DNA of 64,000 bases, taken from assembly GCF_000964005.1 (NCBI RefSeq), contig NZ_JXYP01000036.1, forward strand, positions 148,889-212,888, written 5' to 3'. This DNA comes from Williamsia herbipolensis (GTDB lineage: Bacteria > Actinomycetota > Actinomycetes > Mycobacteriales > Mycobacteriaceae). Shown here one piece after another: positions 41,632 through 50,007 of this stretch (positions are counted from its first letter, which is position 1; each line of letters starts with the position of its first letter). Under the pieces are notes generated by a model. It did not search any database, was not told where the DNA came from, and saw only the letters and a list, made by a program, of their open reading frames with translations. Both the position numbers and the translations under genes were made by a program.

Positions 41632-42602
41632 CCCACGGAGGTGTCGACGATGTGCAACGCCGCGTCCCACGCGGTGGCCATCGCCGCCAGCGTCTCGCTC
41701 GGATCGACGGCGCGGCCGCGGGCGGCACGCGCCATCCGGAACTGCACCGACTTGGCCCCGGATGCCACCTCCAGGAACGGTTCCCGTGCCGCAGCCGCGC
41801 CCGTGGCACCCAGCGACTCGAGCCACACCACGACGTCGGCGGCGAGTTCGGCGGTCGAACCGCACTGGCGCAGCGTGGCGAACGCCCATCGGTGGAAGGT
41901 CTCGAGGCCGGCGTCGGGCAGCCACGCGACGGCGTCGCGAACCGAGTCCGCGAGCCGGTCGACCGGGTTGCCCGGGGCACGCCGATCGAGATGTGCGCGT
42001 ACGAGTTCCAGGGCACGCTCGGGTGCCGCGGCGGTGACGGTGCGGCGGATCTGCTCGGTGTAGGGCGGCAACTCGGGGTGCATACCCGACCCGAGACCGA
42101 ACACACCGTCGAAGTCCTCGCCCGTGAGGCGATGGGCGCCGGCGTTGTGCAGGTACACCATCTCCCGTGCGTCGCGGTCCACCGACAGTGGGACGATCGT
42201 GGTCTTCACGTGGCCGCTGCGGTAGTCACTGCCCGCGGTGTCGGGCAGCCACCAGCTATCCACCTCCACGGTGTGCATCAGTCCCCGCGCCGGCCCGCTC
42301 TCGACGGTCTCGAGCACCGGGCGCCACAGCGCCTCCTCGGTGACCTCGATGCCGTAGAGGACACGCAGGTCGTTCTGCTCGGGCTTGATGAACGTCCACT
42401 GCCCGCCGTCGTGGTCGGCGGCGAACACCGAGATCAGCGACGGCACCGGGTCGTGACCGAGCAGATGCAGGGTCTCGACCCACAGGTCGACATAACAGTT
42501 GGTCTCCGGCCAGACCCGCTCGGCGTCGGTGTGGATCCGGTGCGCCACATGATGTTCCGGATCGGCGAGCCCCGCCGAGGAGACCATCGGCGCGGCGGTC
42601 AT
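41628..42602 (-). CDS. DUF1839 family protein
   Basis: 324 residues from ATG 42602, overlapping the carrier-protein stop by 4 nt. Recognised by CYVDLWVETLHLLGHDP, QWTFIKPEQNDLRVLYGIEV, WWLPDTAGSDYRSGHVKTTI and the YLHNAGAHRLTGEDF segment, all hallmarks of DUF1839 (PF08893). The reaction is unknown. DUF1839 genes commonly sit beside amino acid:[carrier protein] ligases, as here, so the protein probably handles the aminoacyl-S-carrier species, for example as the transferase that moves the aminoacyl group. Conserved Cys36, Asp and His residues in the motifs above are candidates for catalysis. Confidence 0.85.
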   Translation of the reverse strand: MTAAPMVSSAGLADPEHHVAHRIHTDAERVWPETNCYVDLWVETLHLLGHDPVPSLISVFAADHDGGQWTFIKPEQNDLRVLYGIEVTEEALWRPVLETVESGPARGLMHTVEVDSWWLPDTAGSDYRSGHVKTTIVPLSVDRDAREMVYLHNAGAHRLTGEDFDGVFGLGSGMHPELPPYTEQIRRTVTAAAPERALELVRAHLDRRAPGNPVDRLADSVRDAVAWLPDAGLETFHRWAFATLRQCGSTAELAADVVVWLESLGATGAAAAREPFLEVASGAKSVQFRMARAARGRAVDPSETLAAMATAWDAALHIVDTSVG

Positions 42603-42838
42603 GCCGGGACCAGCCTCCCGACGACCGCGGCGAGGTTGTCCACGGTGGCGAAGGTCGACTTCTTGAGATCGGTGTCCGGGAACTCGATGTCGAACTCGTC
42701 CTCGAGCGCGAGCATCACGTTCACGCTCGCGTGCGAGGTGAGACCCAGTTCATAGAGATCGACAGAACTGTCGACCGACATGGCGTCGACGGACATCTTC
42801 CCGTGTGACACGAGAATCCGACGGATCTGGTCCTGCAT
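42599..42838 (-). CDS. Acyl (aminoacyl) carrier protein
   Basis: 79 residues from ATG 42838. A four-helix carrier fold with the phosphopantetheine site LYELGLTSHASVNVML; Ser35 is in GLTS rather than the usual DSL. The following ALEDEFDIEFPD is typical. GLTS with a downstream xxASVxxMLALEEEF pattern matches the small carrier proteins charged by SerRS-like ligases in rhizobia, not fatty-acid ACPs. It is the first gene of the minus-strand operon that also encodes the AcpS needed to activate it, and is divergent from the ligase operon. Confidence 0.92.
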   Translation of the reverse strand: MQDQIRRILVSHGKMSVDAMSVDSSVDLYELGLTSHASVNVMLALEDEFDIEFPDTDLKKSTFATVDNLAAVVGRLVPA

Positions 42839-43165
42839 CGTGTACTTCCCCCTGAATCAGCTGTTGCCGTGAGTGGCGTTGCCCGGCCGGGTCTTCCGAC
42901 CGGTGCGGTGTGACGTCGGGACTCCCCCGCCCCATGTGACGTCGATCGGGTCGCGCAGTGTGCTGCAACGCCTCACCGTCGATGAGGCATCTGCAACTCG
43001 TCAAACCTCGACCTTTGCGATACCGTACCGAGGAACGTACCGCAGCACCACGCGTCGGGTCCACGCGCGCTGACGAGACGTTCACCATCGCCGAGGTCGT
43101 CGCCGACGTCGCCGATGTGCACGGCCCACAGATCAATATTCCGATCACCCGGGGGGGTAAGTTCG
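42839..43165. promoter_or_regulatory. Bidirectional promoter region of the aminoacyl-carrier / EPS operons
   Basis: 327 bp without a supported gene. It must hold the promoters of both the carrier-protein operon (minus) and the dehydrogenase-ligase-glycan operon (plus). A 7-bp direct repeat CGTACCG occurs at 43024 and 43036 (12-bp period), within a stretch of lower GC. A GGGGGGG run lies just before the plus-strand GTG start at 43166. No promoter hexamers stand out clearly. Confidence 0.6.
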
Positions 43166-44347
43166 GTGACAATCACCGCTGTACGCACGTCCGAAGCCGT
43201 CGAGGCACCTGATCCGACCAGCACGGTCGCGGTCGCCGCTGCCCACACCGACGACGTCGATCGCAACGCACGTTTCCCGTTCGAGGCCGTCGACGAGATG
43301 CGCTCGTCGGGACTGCTGTCCTGCTCACTGCCCGTCGAACTCGGTGGGCGCTCCACGTCGATCACCGACCTCTGCGCCATCGGACGCAAGCTCGGTGCGG
43401 TCTGCAGCTCCACGGCGATGATCTTCGCGATGCACCACACCCAGGCCCTGTCGCTGCGCTTCCACGCGACGTCGGGTGCGGCCGCCGAACTCACCCGTGC
43501 GATCGCCGAGTCCGACGCCCTCCTCGCCTCGGCGACCACCGAGATCACCACCGGTGGTGACGTCGGCAGCTCCACCTGCGCGGTCGTCGTCTCCAGGGAC
43601 ACAGCCGGGGGCGACACCGTCGTCCTCGACAAGAACGCGCCGGTCATCTCCTACGGCGAGTACGCCGACTACGTCTTCGCGACCGCGCGGCGCACCCCCG
43701 ACAGCCCGAGCAACGACCAGGTGCTCGTCGCGTGTCCGCGCGCCGACACCCGGCTCGAGAAGACCGGTACCTGGGACGTTCTCGGCTTCCGCGGCACCTG
43801 CAGCCCCGGCTTCCAGCTCCACGCGCAGACCTCGGCCGCCCACGTGCTGCCCGTCGACTACGCCACCATCTCCGCGCACACCATGCTCCCCGCGTCGCAC
43901 ACCCTGTGGGCGTCGGTGTGGCTCGGCATCGCCGACGCCGCGATGGGCAAGGCCCGCGCCCAGGTCCGCTCGGCGGCCCGCAAGTCGCCCGGCGGATCGC
44001 CGCCGCCCCAGGCGGTGAAGTTCGCCGATCTCACCGTCGTGCACCAGCGTTTCGTGTCGTCGGTGGCCCGCGAGATCGAGCGCTACGAGGCGTTTCTCGC
44101 GAGCGGGGAGGAGCACACCACGGTCGGCTTCACCCTCGCCATGAACAACCTCAAGCTCGACGCGTCGACCACCATCGTCGACGTCGTCGTCGGTGCCCTG
44201 CAACTCTGCGGCATCAGCGGATACCGCGAGGACCACCCCGCATCGATGGGGCGCCTGCTCCGCGACGCGTTCGGCCCGCAGCTGATGGTGTCCAACGACC
44301 GCATCCGCGCCAACAACGCCCAGCTCGTGCTGGCCTACCGGGGGTGA
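43166..44347 (+). CDS. Acyl-CoA dehydrogenase-like flavoprotein, probably acting on carrier-bound aminoacyl
   Basis: 393 residues from GTG 43166. The fold is that of acyl-CoA dehydrogenases: N-terminal helices (FPFEAVDEMRSSGLLSCSLP, VCSSTAMIFAMHHTQ), a beta domain (LLASATTEITTGGDVG, GTWDVLGFRGTCSPGF) and C-terminal helices with GISGYREDHPASMGRLLRDAF. The tail reads MVSNDRI where the family has xxGTxEI, so the usual catalytic Glu is absent. Relatives such as the prolyl-S-PCP oxidases of pyrrole biosynthesis act on carrier-bound amino acids. Its stop overlaps a possible GTG of the ligase, indicating translational coupling. Oxidation of an aminoacyl-S-carrier is my inference. Confidence 0.78.
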   Translation: MTITAVRTSEAVEAPDPTSTVAVAAAHTDDVDRNARFPFEAVDEMRSSGLLSCSLPVELGGRSTSITDLCAIGRKLGAVCSSTAMIFAMHHTQALSLRFHATSGAAAELTRAIAESDALLASATTEITTGGDVGSSTCAVVVSRDTAGGDTVVLDKNAPVISYGEYADYVFATARRTPDSPSNDQVLVACPRADTRLEKTGTWDVLGFRGTCSPGFQLHAQTSAAHVLPVDYATISAHTMLPASHTLWASVWLGIADAAMGKARAQVRSAARKSPGGSPPPQAVKFADLTVVHQRFVSSVAREIERYEAFLASGEEHTTVGFTLAMNNLKLDASTTIVDVVVGALQLCGISGYREDHPASMGRLLRDAFGPQLMVSNDRIRANNAQLVLAYRG

Positions 44348-44352
44348 CGGAC

Positions 44353-45345
44353 ATGACCGTGATCACCGATTCGGGCACCGCCGAACCCGCCACCGCCACA
44401 ACGACAACAACGACCACCGCACCGTCGGAGCTCGACCGGGCGCGCGCACAGTTCCGTGACGATCTCATCGACGCCGGGCTGCTGGTGCCCTCGGGCATCG
44501 ACGGCCTCTACGGCCGCGGCGCGATGTTCGAGGACGTCATCGACGCGATCGACGAGGTCGTCGTCGCCGCCGGTCGCGCCGCGCACGCCGACGCGCCGCG
44601 CCGGCTGAGGTTCCCACCCGTGTTCCCGCGCGAGTCGTTCGAGAAGACCGACTACATCGCGTCGTTCCCGAACCTGACCGGCGCCATCTCGACCTTCACC
44701 GGCGACAACCGGGCACACCGCGCGCTGCTCGCCGACCGCGAGTCGGGTGTCGACTGGGATCACCACCTCGCCTCTGCGGGAACGATGCTCGTCTCGGCCG
44801 CCTGCCACCCGAGCTACTCCACGCTCACCGGCACGCTGCCCGACGGCGGTGTCCTGATGGACGTCTACGGGTACTGCTTCCGGCACGAGCCCGCCGTCGA
44901 CCCCGCACGCATGCAGGCGTTCCGCATGCACGAGTTCGTGATCGTCGGGTCGCCGCAGCAGGCCGAGAACCACCGCGACAGCTGGGTGCCCCGGGGCCTC
45001 GCCGTGCTCGACCAGCTCGGCCTCGCCGCGCGCGACGTGCCGGCCAACGACCCGTTCTTCGGCCGCGCGGGAAAGATGCTGGCCGCCAACCAGCTCGACG
45101 AGAACCTCAAGACCGAACTCGTGGTGTCGCTGTACGGCGATCTCGACGACGGGACGGCCGTGGTGTCGTGCAACTGCCACCGCGACCACTTCGGCGAGAC
45201 GTTCACGATCGCGACGGCCGACGGCGGTGTCGCACACAGCGCCTGCGTCGGATTCGGCATGGAGCGCATCGCCCTGGCGATGTTCGCCACGCACGGCCTC
45301 GACGTGTCCGCCTGGCCCGCGCAGCAGCGCGGCCTCATCGCCTGA
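44353..45345 (+). CDS. Amino acid:[carrier protein] ligase (class II SerRS-like, lacking tRNA-binding domain)
   Basis: 330 residues from ATG 44353 (GTG 44344 is also possible). It is a class II synthetase catalytic core: motif 2 FRMHEFVIVG and motif 3 SACVGFGMERIALAMF. The three zinc ligands of the atypical SerRS family are in place: Cys151 (SAACHPSYS), Glu194 (MHEF) and Cys298 (SACVGF). The tRNA-binding N-terminal domain is missing. In Bradyrhizobium and Agrobacterium such proteins activate glycine or alanine with ATP and load it onto the phosphopantetheine of a small carrier protein. Length (~330) fits that family. The partner carrier lies 1.5 kb away in the divergent operon. The amino acid used here is not certain. 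Confidence 0.88.
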   Translation: MTVITDSGTAEPATATTTTTTTAPSELDRARAQFRDDLIDAGLLVPSGIDGLYGRGAMFEDVIDAIDEVVVAAGRAAHADAPRRLRFPPVFPRESFEKTDYIASFPNLTGAISTFTGDNRAHRALLADRESGVDWDHHLASAGTMLVSAACHPSYSTLTGTLPDGGVLMDVYGYCFRHEPAVDPARMQAFRMHEFVIVGSPQQAENHRDSWVPRGLAVLDQLGLAARDVPANDPFFGRAGKMLAANQLDENLKTELVVSLYGDLDDGTAVVSCNCHRDHFGETFTIATADGGVAHSACVGFGMERIALAMFATHGLDVSAWPAQQRGLIA

Positions 45346-45376
45346 CCCGCGTCGACGGAGTCGAGACGAGAGTCCG

Positions 45377-46663
45377 ATGAGCCTGCCCGACGAGACCCGA
45401 CCGCCGATGGCGCCCGTCGCCACGACACGGGTGACCCGTTCCCAGTTCGAGTCGCGCATCGACGCGACCACGGCCGAAATGACCAGCACCGCCATGACTT
45501 CTGCACCGATCTCGTCCGTCCCGACCTCGACCGGCTCTCGCATCCCGCGGGCGGCGGCACCGCAAGCGGCCGGCGCGACGCCCGTCGAGGTCGCCGTGGC
45601 GTCCACACCTGTCGCCGCGTCGACCGGCGTCCACGACGTGGTGTTCGGCGCGCTGGCGCTGCGGCCCGGAGGCAGCGGCGTGCAGACCTACGCCCGTGAA
45701 CTCGTAGCCGCGGCGAGCACCCTCGCGCCGGCGTTGTCGATGGCCGCGGTCGTCCAGAGCGACGCCGTCGGCGAGCTGCCCACCTCGGTCGAGCCGCTCA
45801 CCCGCCCGGTCGGTTCCGGTGTCCGTCGGGCGTTCTCGGGTCTGCGACCGGTACGCACACCCGGTCGGGTCTTCCACTCCCTCGACGTCGACCTGCCGCT
45901 GCTCCGCGACGGGATCACCGTGTCGACGGTGCACGACCTCTCGGTGTTCGACACCCCGTGGGCGTCGTCGGCGCTGCGGTCCCGCGGTGAGCGCGCGCTG
46001 CTGTGGCGCGCGCTGAACCGCGCCGACGTGCTCATCGCGGTATCGTCGTTCACCGCCGAGCGGATCGCCGACATCTTCGGTCGTGGGGCGCACGTGATCC
46101 CCTTGGCGCCCGCGTCGTGGGCGACCCCGCCGAGCGCCGAGGCCGTCGCCGAGGTCCGCGCCCGCCTCGATCTCCCCGACCGCTTCGTCCTGCAGGTCGG
46201 GACGGTCGAACCGCGCAAGGACGTCGCGCTGCTGGCGCAGGCCTGTGCCGAGGCCGACATGCCGCTGGTGCTGGCCGGCGCCGGCTCCACCGGACCGGAC
46301 GCACCGGCGTCGGCCCACGGCCTCGGCTACGTCGCGACCGCCGACCTGCCCGCGCTGTACGCCGCGGCCACGGTCACCGCGTACTGCTCGCGCTACGAGG
46401 GCTTCGGTCTCCCGCCGATCGAGGCGATGGCCTGTGGCGGCGCCGTCGTCGCCAGCGCGGTGGGCGCCCTGCCCGACGTCGTCGGCGACGGTGCGCTGCT
46501 CGTCGCCGGACACGGTCCGCAGGCCTGGGCGCGCACCCTGCGCGAGGCCGCCACCCCCGACACAGGAGCCCATCTGCGTGAGCGGGGCCCGATCGCGGCC
46601 GGCGCGCTGAGCTGGGAGGCCACCGCCGCCGCGACACTCGAGGTCTACGAGAGCACCCGGTGA
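45377..46663 (+). CDS. GT4-family glycosyltransferase
   Basis: 428 residues from ATG 45377, 31 bp after the ligase. The first ~85 residues are Thr/Ala/Ser-rich and disordered; later Met codons (for example near 45479) could be the real start. The GT-B part begins at VFGALALRPGGSGVQTYARELV and has STVHDLSVFDTP, LQVGTVEPRKDVALLAQA and EX7E as EGFGLPPIEAMACGG, a mannosyltransferase-like set. It overlaps the flippase gene by 4 nt. It probably adds a sugar to the lipid-linked repeat unit. Confidence 0.87.
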   Translation: MSLPDETRPPMAPVATTRVTRSQFESRIDATTAEMTSTAMTSAPISSVPTSTGSRIPRAAAPQAAGATPVEVAVASTPVAASTGVHDVVFGALALRPGGSGVQTYARELVAAASTLAPALSMAAVVQSDAVGELPTSVEPLTRPVGSGVRRAFSGLRPVRTPGRVFHSLDVDLPLLRDGITVSTVHDLSVFDTPWASSALRSRGERALLWRALNRADVLIAVSSFTAERIADIFGRGAHVIPLAPASWATPPSAEAVAEVRARLDLPDRFVLQVGTVEPRKDVALLAQACAEADMPLVLAGAGSTGPDAPASAHGLGYVATADLPALYAAATVTAYCSRYEGFGLPPIEAMACGGAVVASAVGALPDVVGDGALLVAGHGPQAWARTLREAATPDTGAHLRERGPIAAGALSWEATAAATLEVYESTR

Positions 46664-49600
46664 CCGCGACACTCGACACCCGCCCGGGAACAACCGGCGC
46701 AACCCAGGTGCCCGCGGTGAATCCGGGGGCACCGGGGTCGAGCTCGCCCACCCCGAAGGGGTCGATCGCCCGCAACATCGGCTCGATGTTGTTGGGACGC
46801 GTCTTCGTCGCCGCGCTCGGCTGGGCGGGCAGCATCGCCATCGCCCGATCGCTGGGCAGCGAGGAATGGGGCCAGTACTCGTTCGTCTTCGGTCTGCTCG
46901 GGTTGCTCAGCGTCATCACCGACCTCGGCGTCGGCCGTGTCGTGCTCAGCCGCCTCGTCGGCGACAGCGAGAGCGAGACGCGTCTCGTGGCGAGCTCGTT
47001 CATCGCCCTGCGCCTCGGACTGGGACTCATCGGGTACGCCGCGGCGGTCGGATTCGTCGTGCTCGCCGACTACCCGGGCGTGGTCGTCACCGCCACCGCC
47101 ATCGCGGGGCTCGTGGTCGTCATCGCCACACCCAGCCATTCGCTCACCGTGCTGTACCAGAGCCGCCTCAAACTCACCGTCGTCTCGGTCATCGAGTCGC
47201 TGAGCCAGATCGTGCAGCTCGCGGCGACCGTCATCGCGGTCATCGTGGCGCCGGTCCTGCTCGTGGTCGTCATCCCGGCCGTCCTGTTCGAACTGGTCTC
47301 CCTGATCTCCAAGGGCGTCGTCCTCCACCGCGGCGGACTCGGCTTCCGCCCGGCCAAGCGCATCGAGATCTGGCGCTGGTCGGAGATGCTGCGCGAGGCG
47401 TTCCCGCTCAGCATCGGTTTCGCACTGACGGTGCTGCTGACCAAGATCGACATCCCGCTGCTGTCGAAACTCGACTCGTTCGACGCCGTCGGGCACTACG
47501 CGATCGCCTACAAGTTCTCCGACCTCGTCTCGATGATCGGGATCGCGGTGACCACACCGTTGGTGACGGTGCTCGTCGCCAGCTGGCCCGAACGGCTCGA
47601 GGAGTTCCGCGGCCGCATGCGCGACGCCGCCGTCCTCACCACGCTGCTCGGGGGCATGGCCGTGATCGGCATCTGGCCGTCGGCGGCACCCCTCATCCGA
47701 CTGCTCTACGGCCCCGACTACGCCGACGCGGCCCTCGCGACGCGGTTGCTCGTGCTGGGCGCCGGCCTGAGCAGCTTCACCCTGCTCGGCGTCATGACCC
47801 TGGTCAGCACCGGACGCCTGCGCACGTTCCCGATCATCGCCGCATTCGGGTTGGCGCTCAACGTGATCGCCAACGTCGTGTTGATCCCCCGGATGTCGTT
47901 CGAGGGATCGGCGGTCGCGACCGTGGGCACCGAGATCGTCGTCTGCGTGCTGATCTGGGCCACGGTCCTGCGCGAGGTGGCCATCGGCGACCTCTTCCCG
48001 TGGCGCACCATGCTCGGATTGGTGGGGCTGATCGCCGTCCTCACCGCCGCCGCCGCGCTGCTCGCCCCCGCCGATTCGGTGGTGGGCATCGTGCTCGGTG
48101 CCGTCGGCGCCCTGGCCCTGCCGGTCGCGGCCCGGGTCGTCGGGATCACCGACAGCATCGACCCGCGCCGCATGCTCTCCGGCCCCGCCCCGACCGACTC
48201 GGGTCCGGATCCCACCGGTTCCGGCCCCCACGGTGATGGCCCCGACACGGTGGGACCCGACCTGGTCGACACCGCGACCGTCGTCGAGCCGACCTTCTTC
48301 GGCCCCGCGGCGACCCCGCTGTTCGGCACCGTGCACCGCCCGGTGTCCGGGGTGGCCCGGGCCGGCGTCGTGATGTGCCCGCCGCTGGGCAAGGAACAGA
48401 TCGACACCACCCGCGGGGTGCGGATGCTCGCCGAGGACCTCGCGCTGTCGGGGATGGTCGTGCTGCGGATGGACCATCTGCACACGGGCGAGTCGTGGGG
48501 AGAACAGGATTCGCCCGACGCGGTCGAGAACTGGCTCGCCGGCATCGTCCATGCCGTCGACCACGTGCGTGGCACCGGGGTCGGCGAGGTCGTCGTCGTC
48601 GGGCTCCGTGCGGGCGGTCTGCTCGCCACCGCCGCCGCCGAACGCATCGACGGTCTCGCCGGTCTGGTGCTGTGGGATCCGGTGCTGCGGGGACGGACCT
48701 TCGTCCGCGGCCAGACCCAGCTGTTCCGGATGGCCGTCGCCGCCGATTCGGCCGGGTCGTCGCTGCGCGGCCACACCGACGACGTCGTCGACATCGTCGG
48801 GGCCGGGTGGCACCGGACGACCGCGCAGGCATTGTCGGCGATGTCGATCACCCTCGACTCGCTGCCAGACTGCCCCGTCCTGCTCGCGACGTCCGATGCC
48901 GATCTCGCGTCGGCGCCCGCCCGCGCCCTGCTCCACGACGAACGTCCCGCCGGGCGCGTCGAGGTGGTGCGCACCGTCGACCCGACCGCCTTCGTGACCC
49001 CGCCCAGCTTCCTGGTGGAACTGCCGCACGAGTCGGTCCACGCGATCGGCGCCTGGATCGATCAGCTGCTGCCCACCGAACCCCTTGTCGTGCACCACCG
49101 GACACGGTCCTGGGCCGTCGTCGACGGTGAGCCCGCGGGATCTGCGTCGGCGGAGGTGATCACCGAGATCGTCACCGCGCCGGACCGTCCGCTGATGTGG
49201 ATCACCCGCCCGGCCCAGGGCATCGCCCACAGCGCGCTCGTGGTGCACTCGACGGCCGCCGACATCCGCACCGGACCCGCCCGGCTCTGGCGCGACCTCG
49301 CCGTCGAGGCCGGACGACTCGGCGCGGTCACCGTGCGCTACGACCGACGGGGCGTCGGTGAGAGCGGACGGGTCCGCCGTGCCGACGATTTCGCGCCGCT
49401 GCACTCGCCCACGTCGATCACCGACGCCCGGGAGGTCCGCGACCTCGCACGGTCGCTGACGCCGGGACCGCTGACCCACGTGGGGATCTGCTCCGGGTCC
49501 TGGTCGGCGTCGCGTGTCGCCCTCGACGTCGCCGACGACGCACCCGGACAACTCGACCGGGTGGTGCTGGTCAATCAGCTCACCTGGCGACGCGACGCCC

Positions 49601-50007
49601 CCGTGCTGGGCGGCGACGCCCCCTTCGGCCCCGAGGTCTCCGGCGCCGTCGACGACGCGGCACCGTCGCTGCGCGGTCGCCTCAAGCCGATCGTGGCGCG
49701 CTTCGCCCCGTACGCGGTGTTCGACGCGGTCGCCCGACTCGGCGTCATGCAGAGCCCACGCCTGCTGCTGCGCCCGCTGGCCAAGGCCGGGATCGAGACG
49801 CACCTCGTCTTCGGTAGCCGCGACTACGAGCACTTCCTGAGCCAACGTGGCCTACAGGCACTGAGCAGCGTCAGCCGCGGCGGTCGGGGCCCGTCGGTCC
49901 ACGTCGCCCCGGGCGGCGACCACCCCGGATTCCACCCGGTGGTCCGCGAGGCGGTGCTCACCGAGTGCCTCCACGCGGTCGCCCTCGACGGTCGGGAGCA
50001 GTCATGA
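46660..50007 (+). CDS. Wzx-type flippase fused to two exosortase-system-like alpha/beta hydrolase domains
   Basis: 1115 residues in one unbroken frame. Residues ~35-500 are a polysaccharide flippase of the MOP/Wzx family with 12-14 helices (NIGSMLLGRVFVAALGWAGS; GLLSVITDLGVGRVVL). After a Pro/Gly/Asp linker, residues ~550-810 form a hydrolase domain (MCPPLGKEQIDTTRGVRMLA; elbow VVVGLRAGGLLA with Arg instead of a nucleophile). A second domain at ~850-1110 has VRYDRRGVGES and the elbow GICSGSWSA with Cys at the nucleophile place. The two domains resemble hydrolases 2 and 1 encoded in exosortase-associated EPS loci. The hydrolases would sit on the cytoplasmic side, tethered to the transporter. 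Confidence 0.82.
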   Translation: MTATLDTRPGTTGATQVPAVNPGAPGSSSPTPKGSIARNIGSMLLGRVFVAALGWAGSIAIARSLGSEEWGQYSFVFGLLGLLSVITDLGVGRVVLSRLVGDSESETRLVASSFIALRLGLGLIGYAAAVGFVVLADYPGVVVTATAIAGLVVVIATPSHSLTVLYQSRLKLTVVSVIESLSQIVQLAATVIAVIVAPVLLVVVIPAVLFELVSLISKGVVLHRGGLGFRPAKRIEIWRWSEMLREAFPLSIGFALTVLLTKIDIPLLSKLDSFDAVGHYAIAYKFSDLVSMIGIAVTTPLVTVLVASWPERLEEFRGRMRDAAVLTTLLGGMAVIGIWPSAAPLIRLLYGPDYADAALATRLLVLGAGLSSFTLLGVMTLVSTGRLRTFPIIAAFGLALNVIANVVLIPRMSFEGSAVATVGTEIVVCVLIWATVLREVAIGDLFPWRTMLGLVGLIAVLTAAAALLAPADSVVGIVLGAVGALALPVAARVVGITDSIDPRRMLSGPAPTDSGPDPTGSGPHGDGPDTVGPDLVDTATVVEPTFFGPAATPLFGTVHRPVSGVARAGVVMCPPLGKEQIDTTRGVRMLAEDLALSGMVVLRMDHLHTGESWGEQDSPDAVENWLAGIVHAVDHVRGTGVGEVVVVGLRAGGLLATAAAERIDGLAGLVLWDPVLRGRTFVRGQTQLFRMAVAADSAGSSLRGHTDDVVDIVGAGWHRTTAQALSAMSITLDSLPDCPVLLATSDADLASAPARALLHDERPAGRVEVVRTVDPTAFVTPPSFLVELPHESVHAIGAWIDQLLPTEPLVVHHRTRSWAVVDGEPAGSASAEVITEIVTAPDRPLMWITRPAQGIAHSALVVHSTAADIRTGPARLWRDLAVEAGRLGAVTVRYDRRGVGESGRVRRADDFAPLHSPTSITDAREVRDLARSLTPGPLTHVGICSGSWSASRVALDVADDAPGQLDRVVLVNQLTWRRDAPVLGGDAPFGPEVSGAVDDAAPSLRGRLKPIVARFAPYAVFDAVARLGVMQSPRLLLRPLAKAGIETHLVFGSRDYEHFLSQRGLQALSSVSRGGRGPSVHVAPGGDHPGFHPVVREAVLTECLHAVALDGREQS

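Noticed and set aside
42839..43165. Small gene in the divergent EPS promoter region
   Set aside because: Short frames exist on both strands but have no ribosome-binding site with matching start and give Arg/Ser/Thr-rich nonsense.
44353..45345. Seryl-tRNA synthetase
   Set aside because: The tRNA-binding N-terminal arm is absent, and the Cys/Glu/Cys zinc site and length fit the carrier-protein ligase family encoded with a carrier protein.
46645..49845. 1066-codon open frame antisense to the flippase-hydrolase gene
   Set aside because: Composition is Asp/Arg/Gly/His-rich and repetitive, as expected from a GC-rich shadow, while the sense strand encodes recognisable domains.
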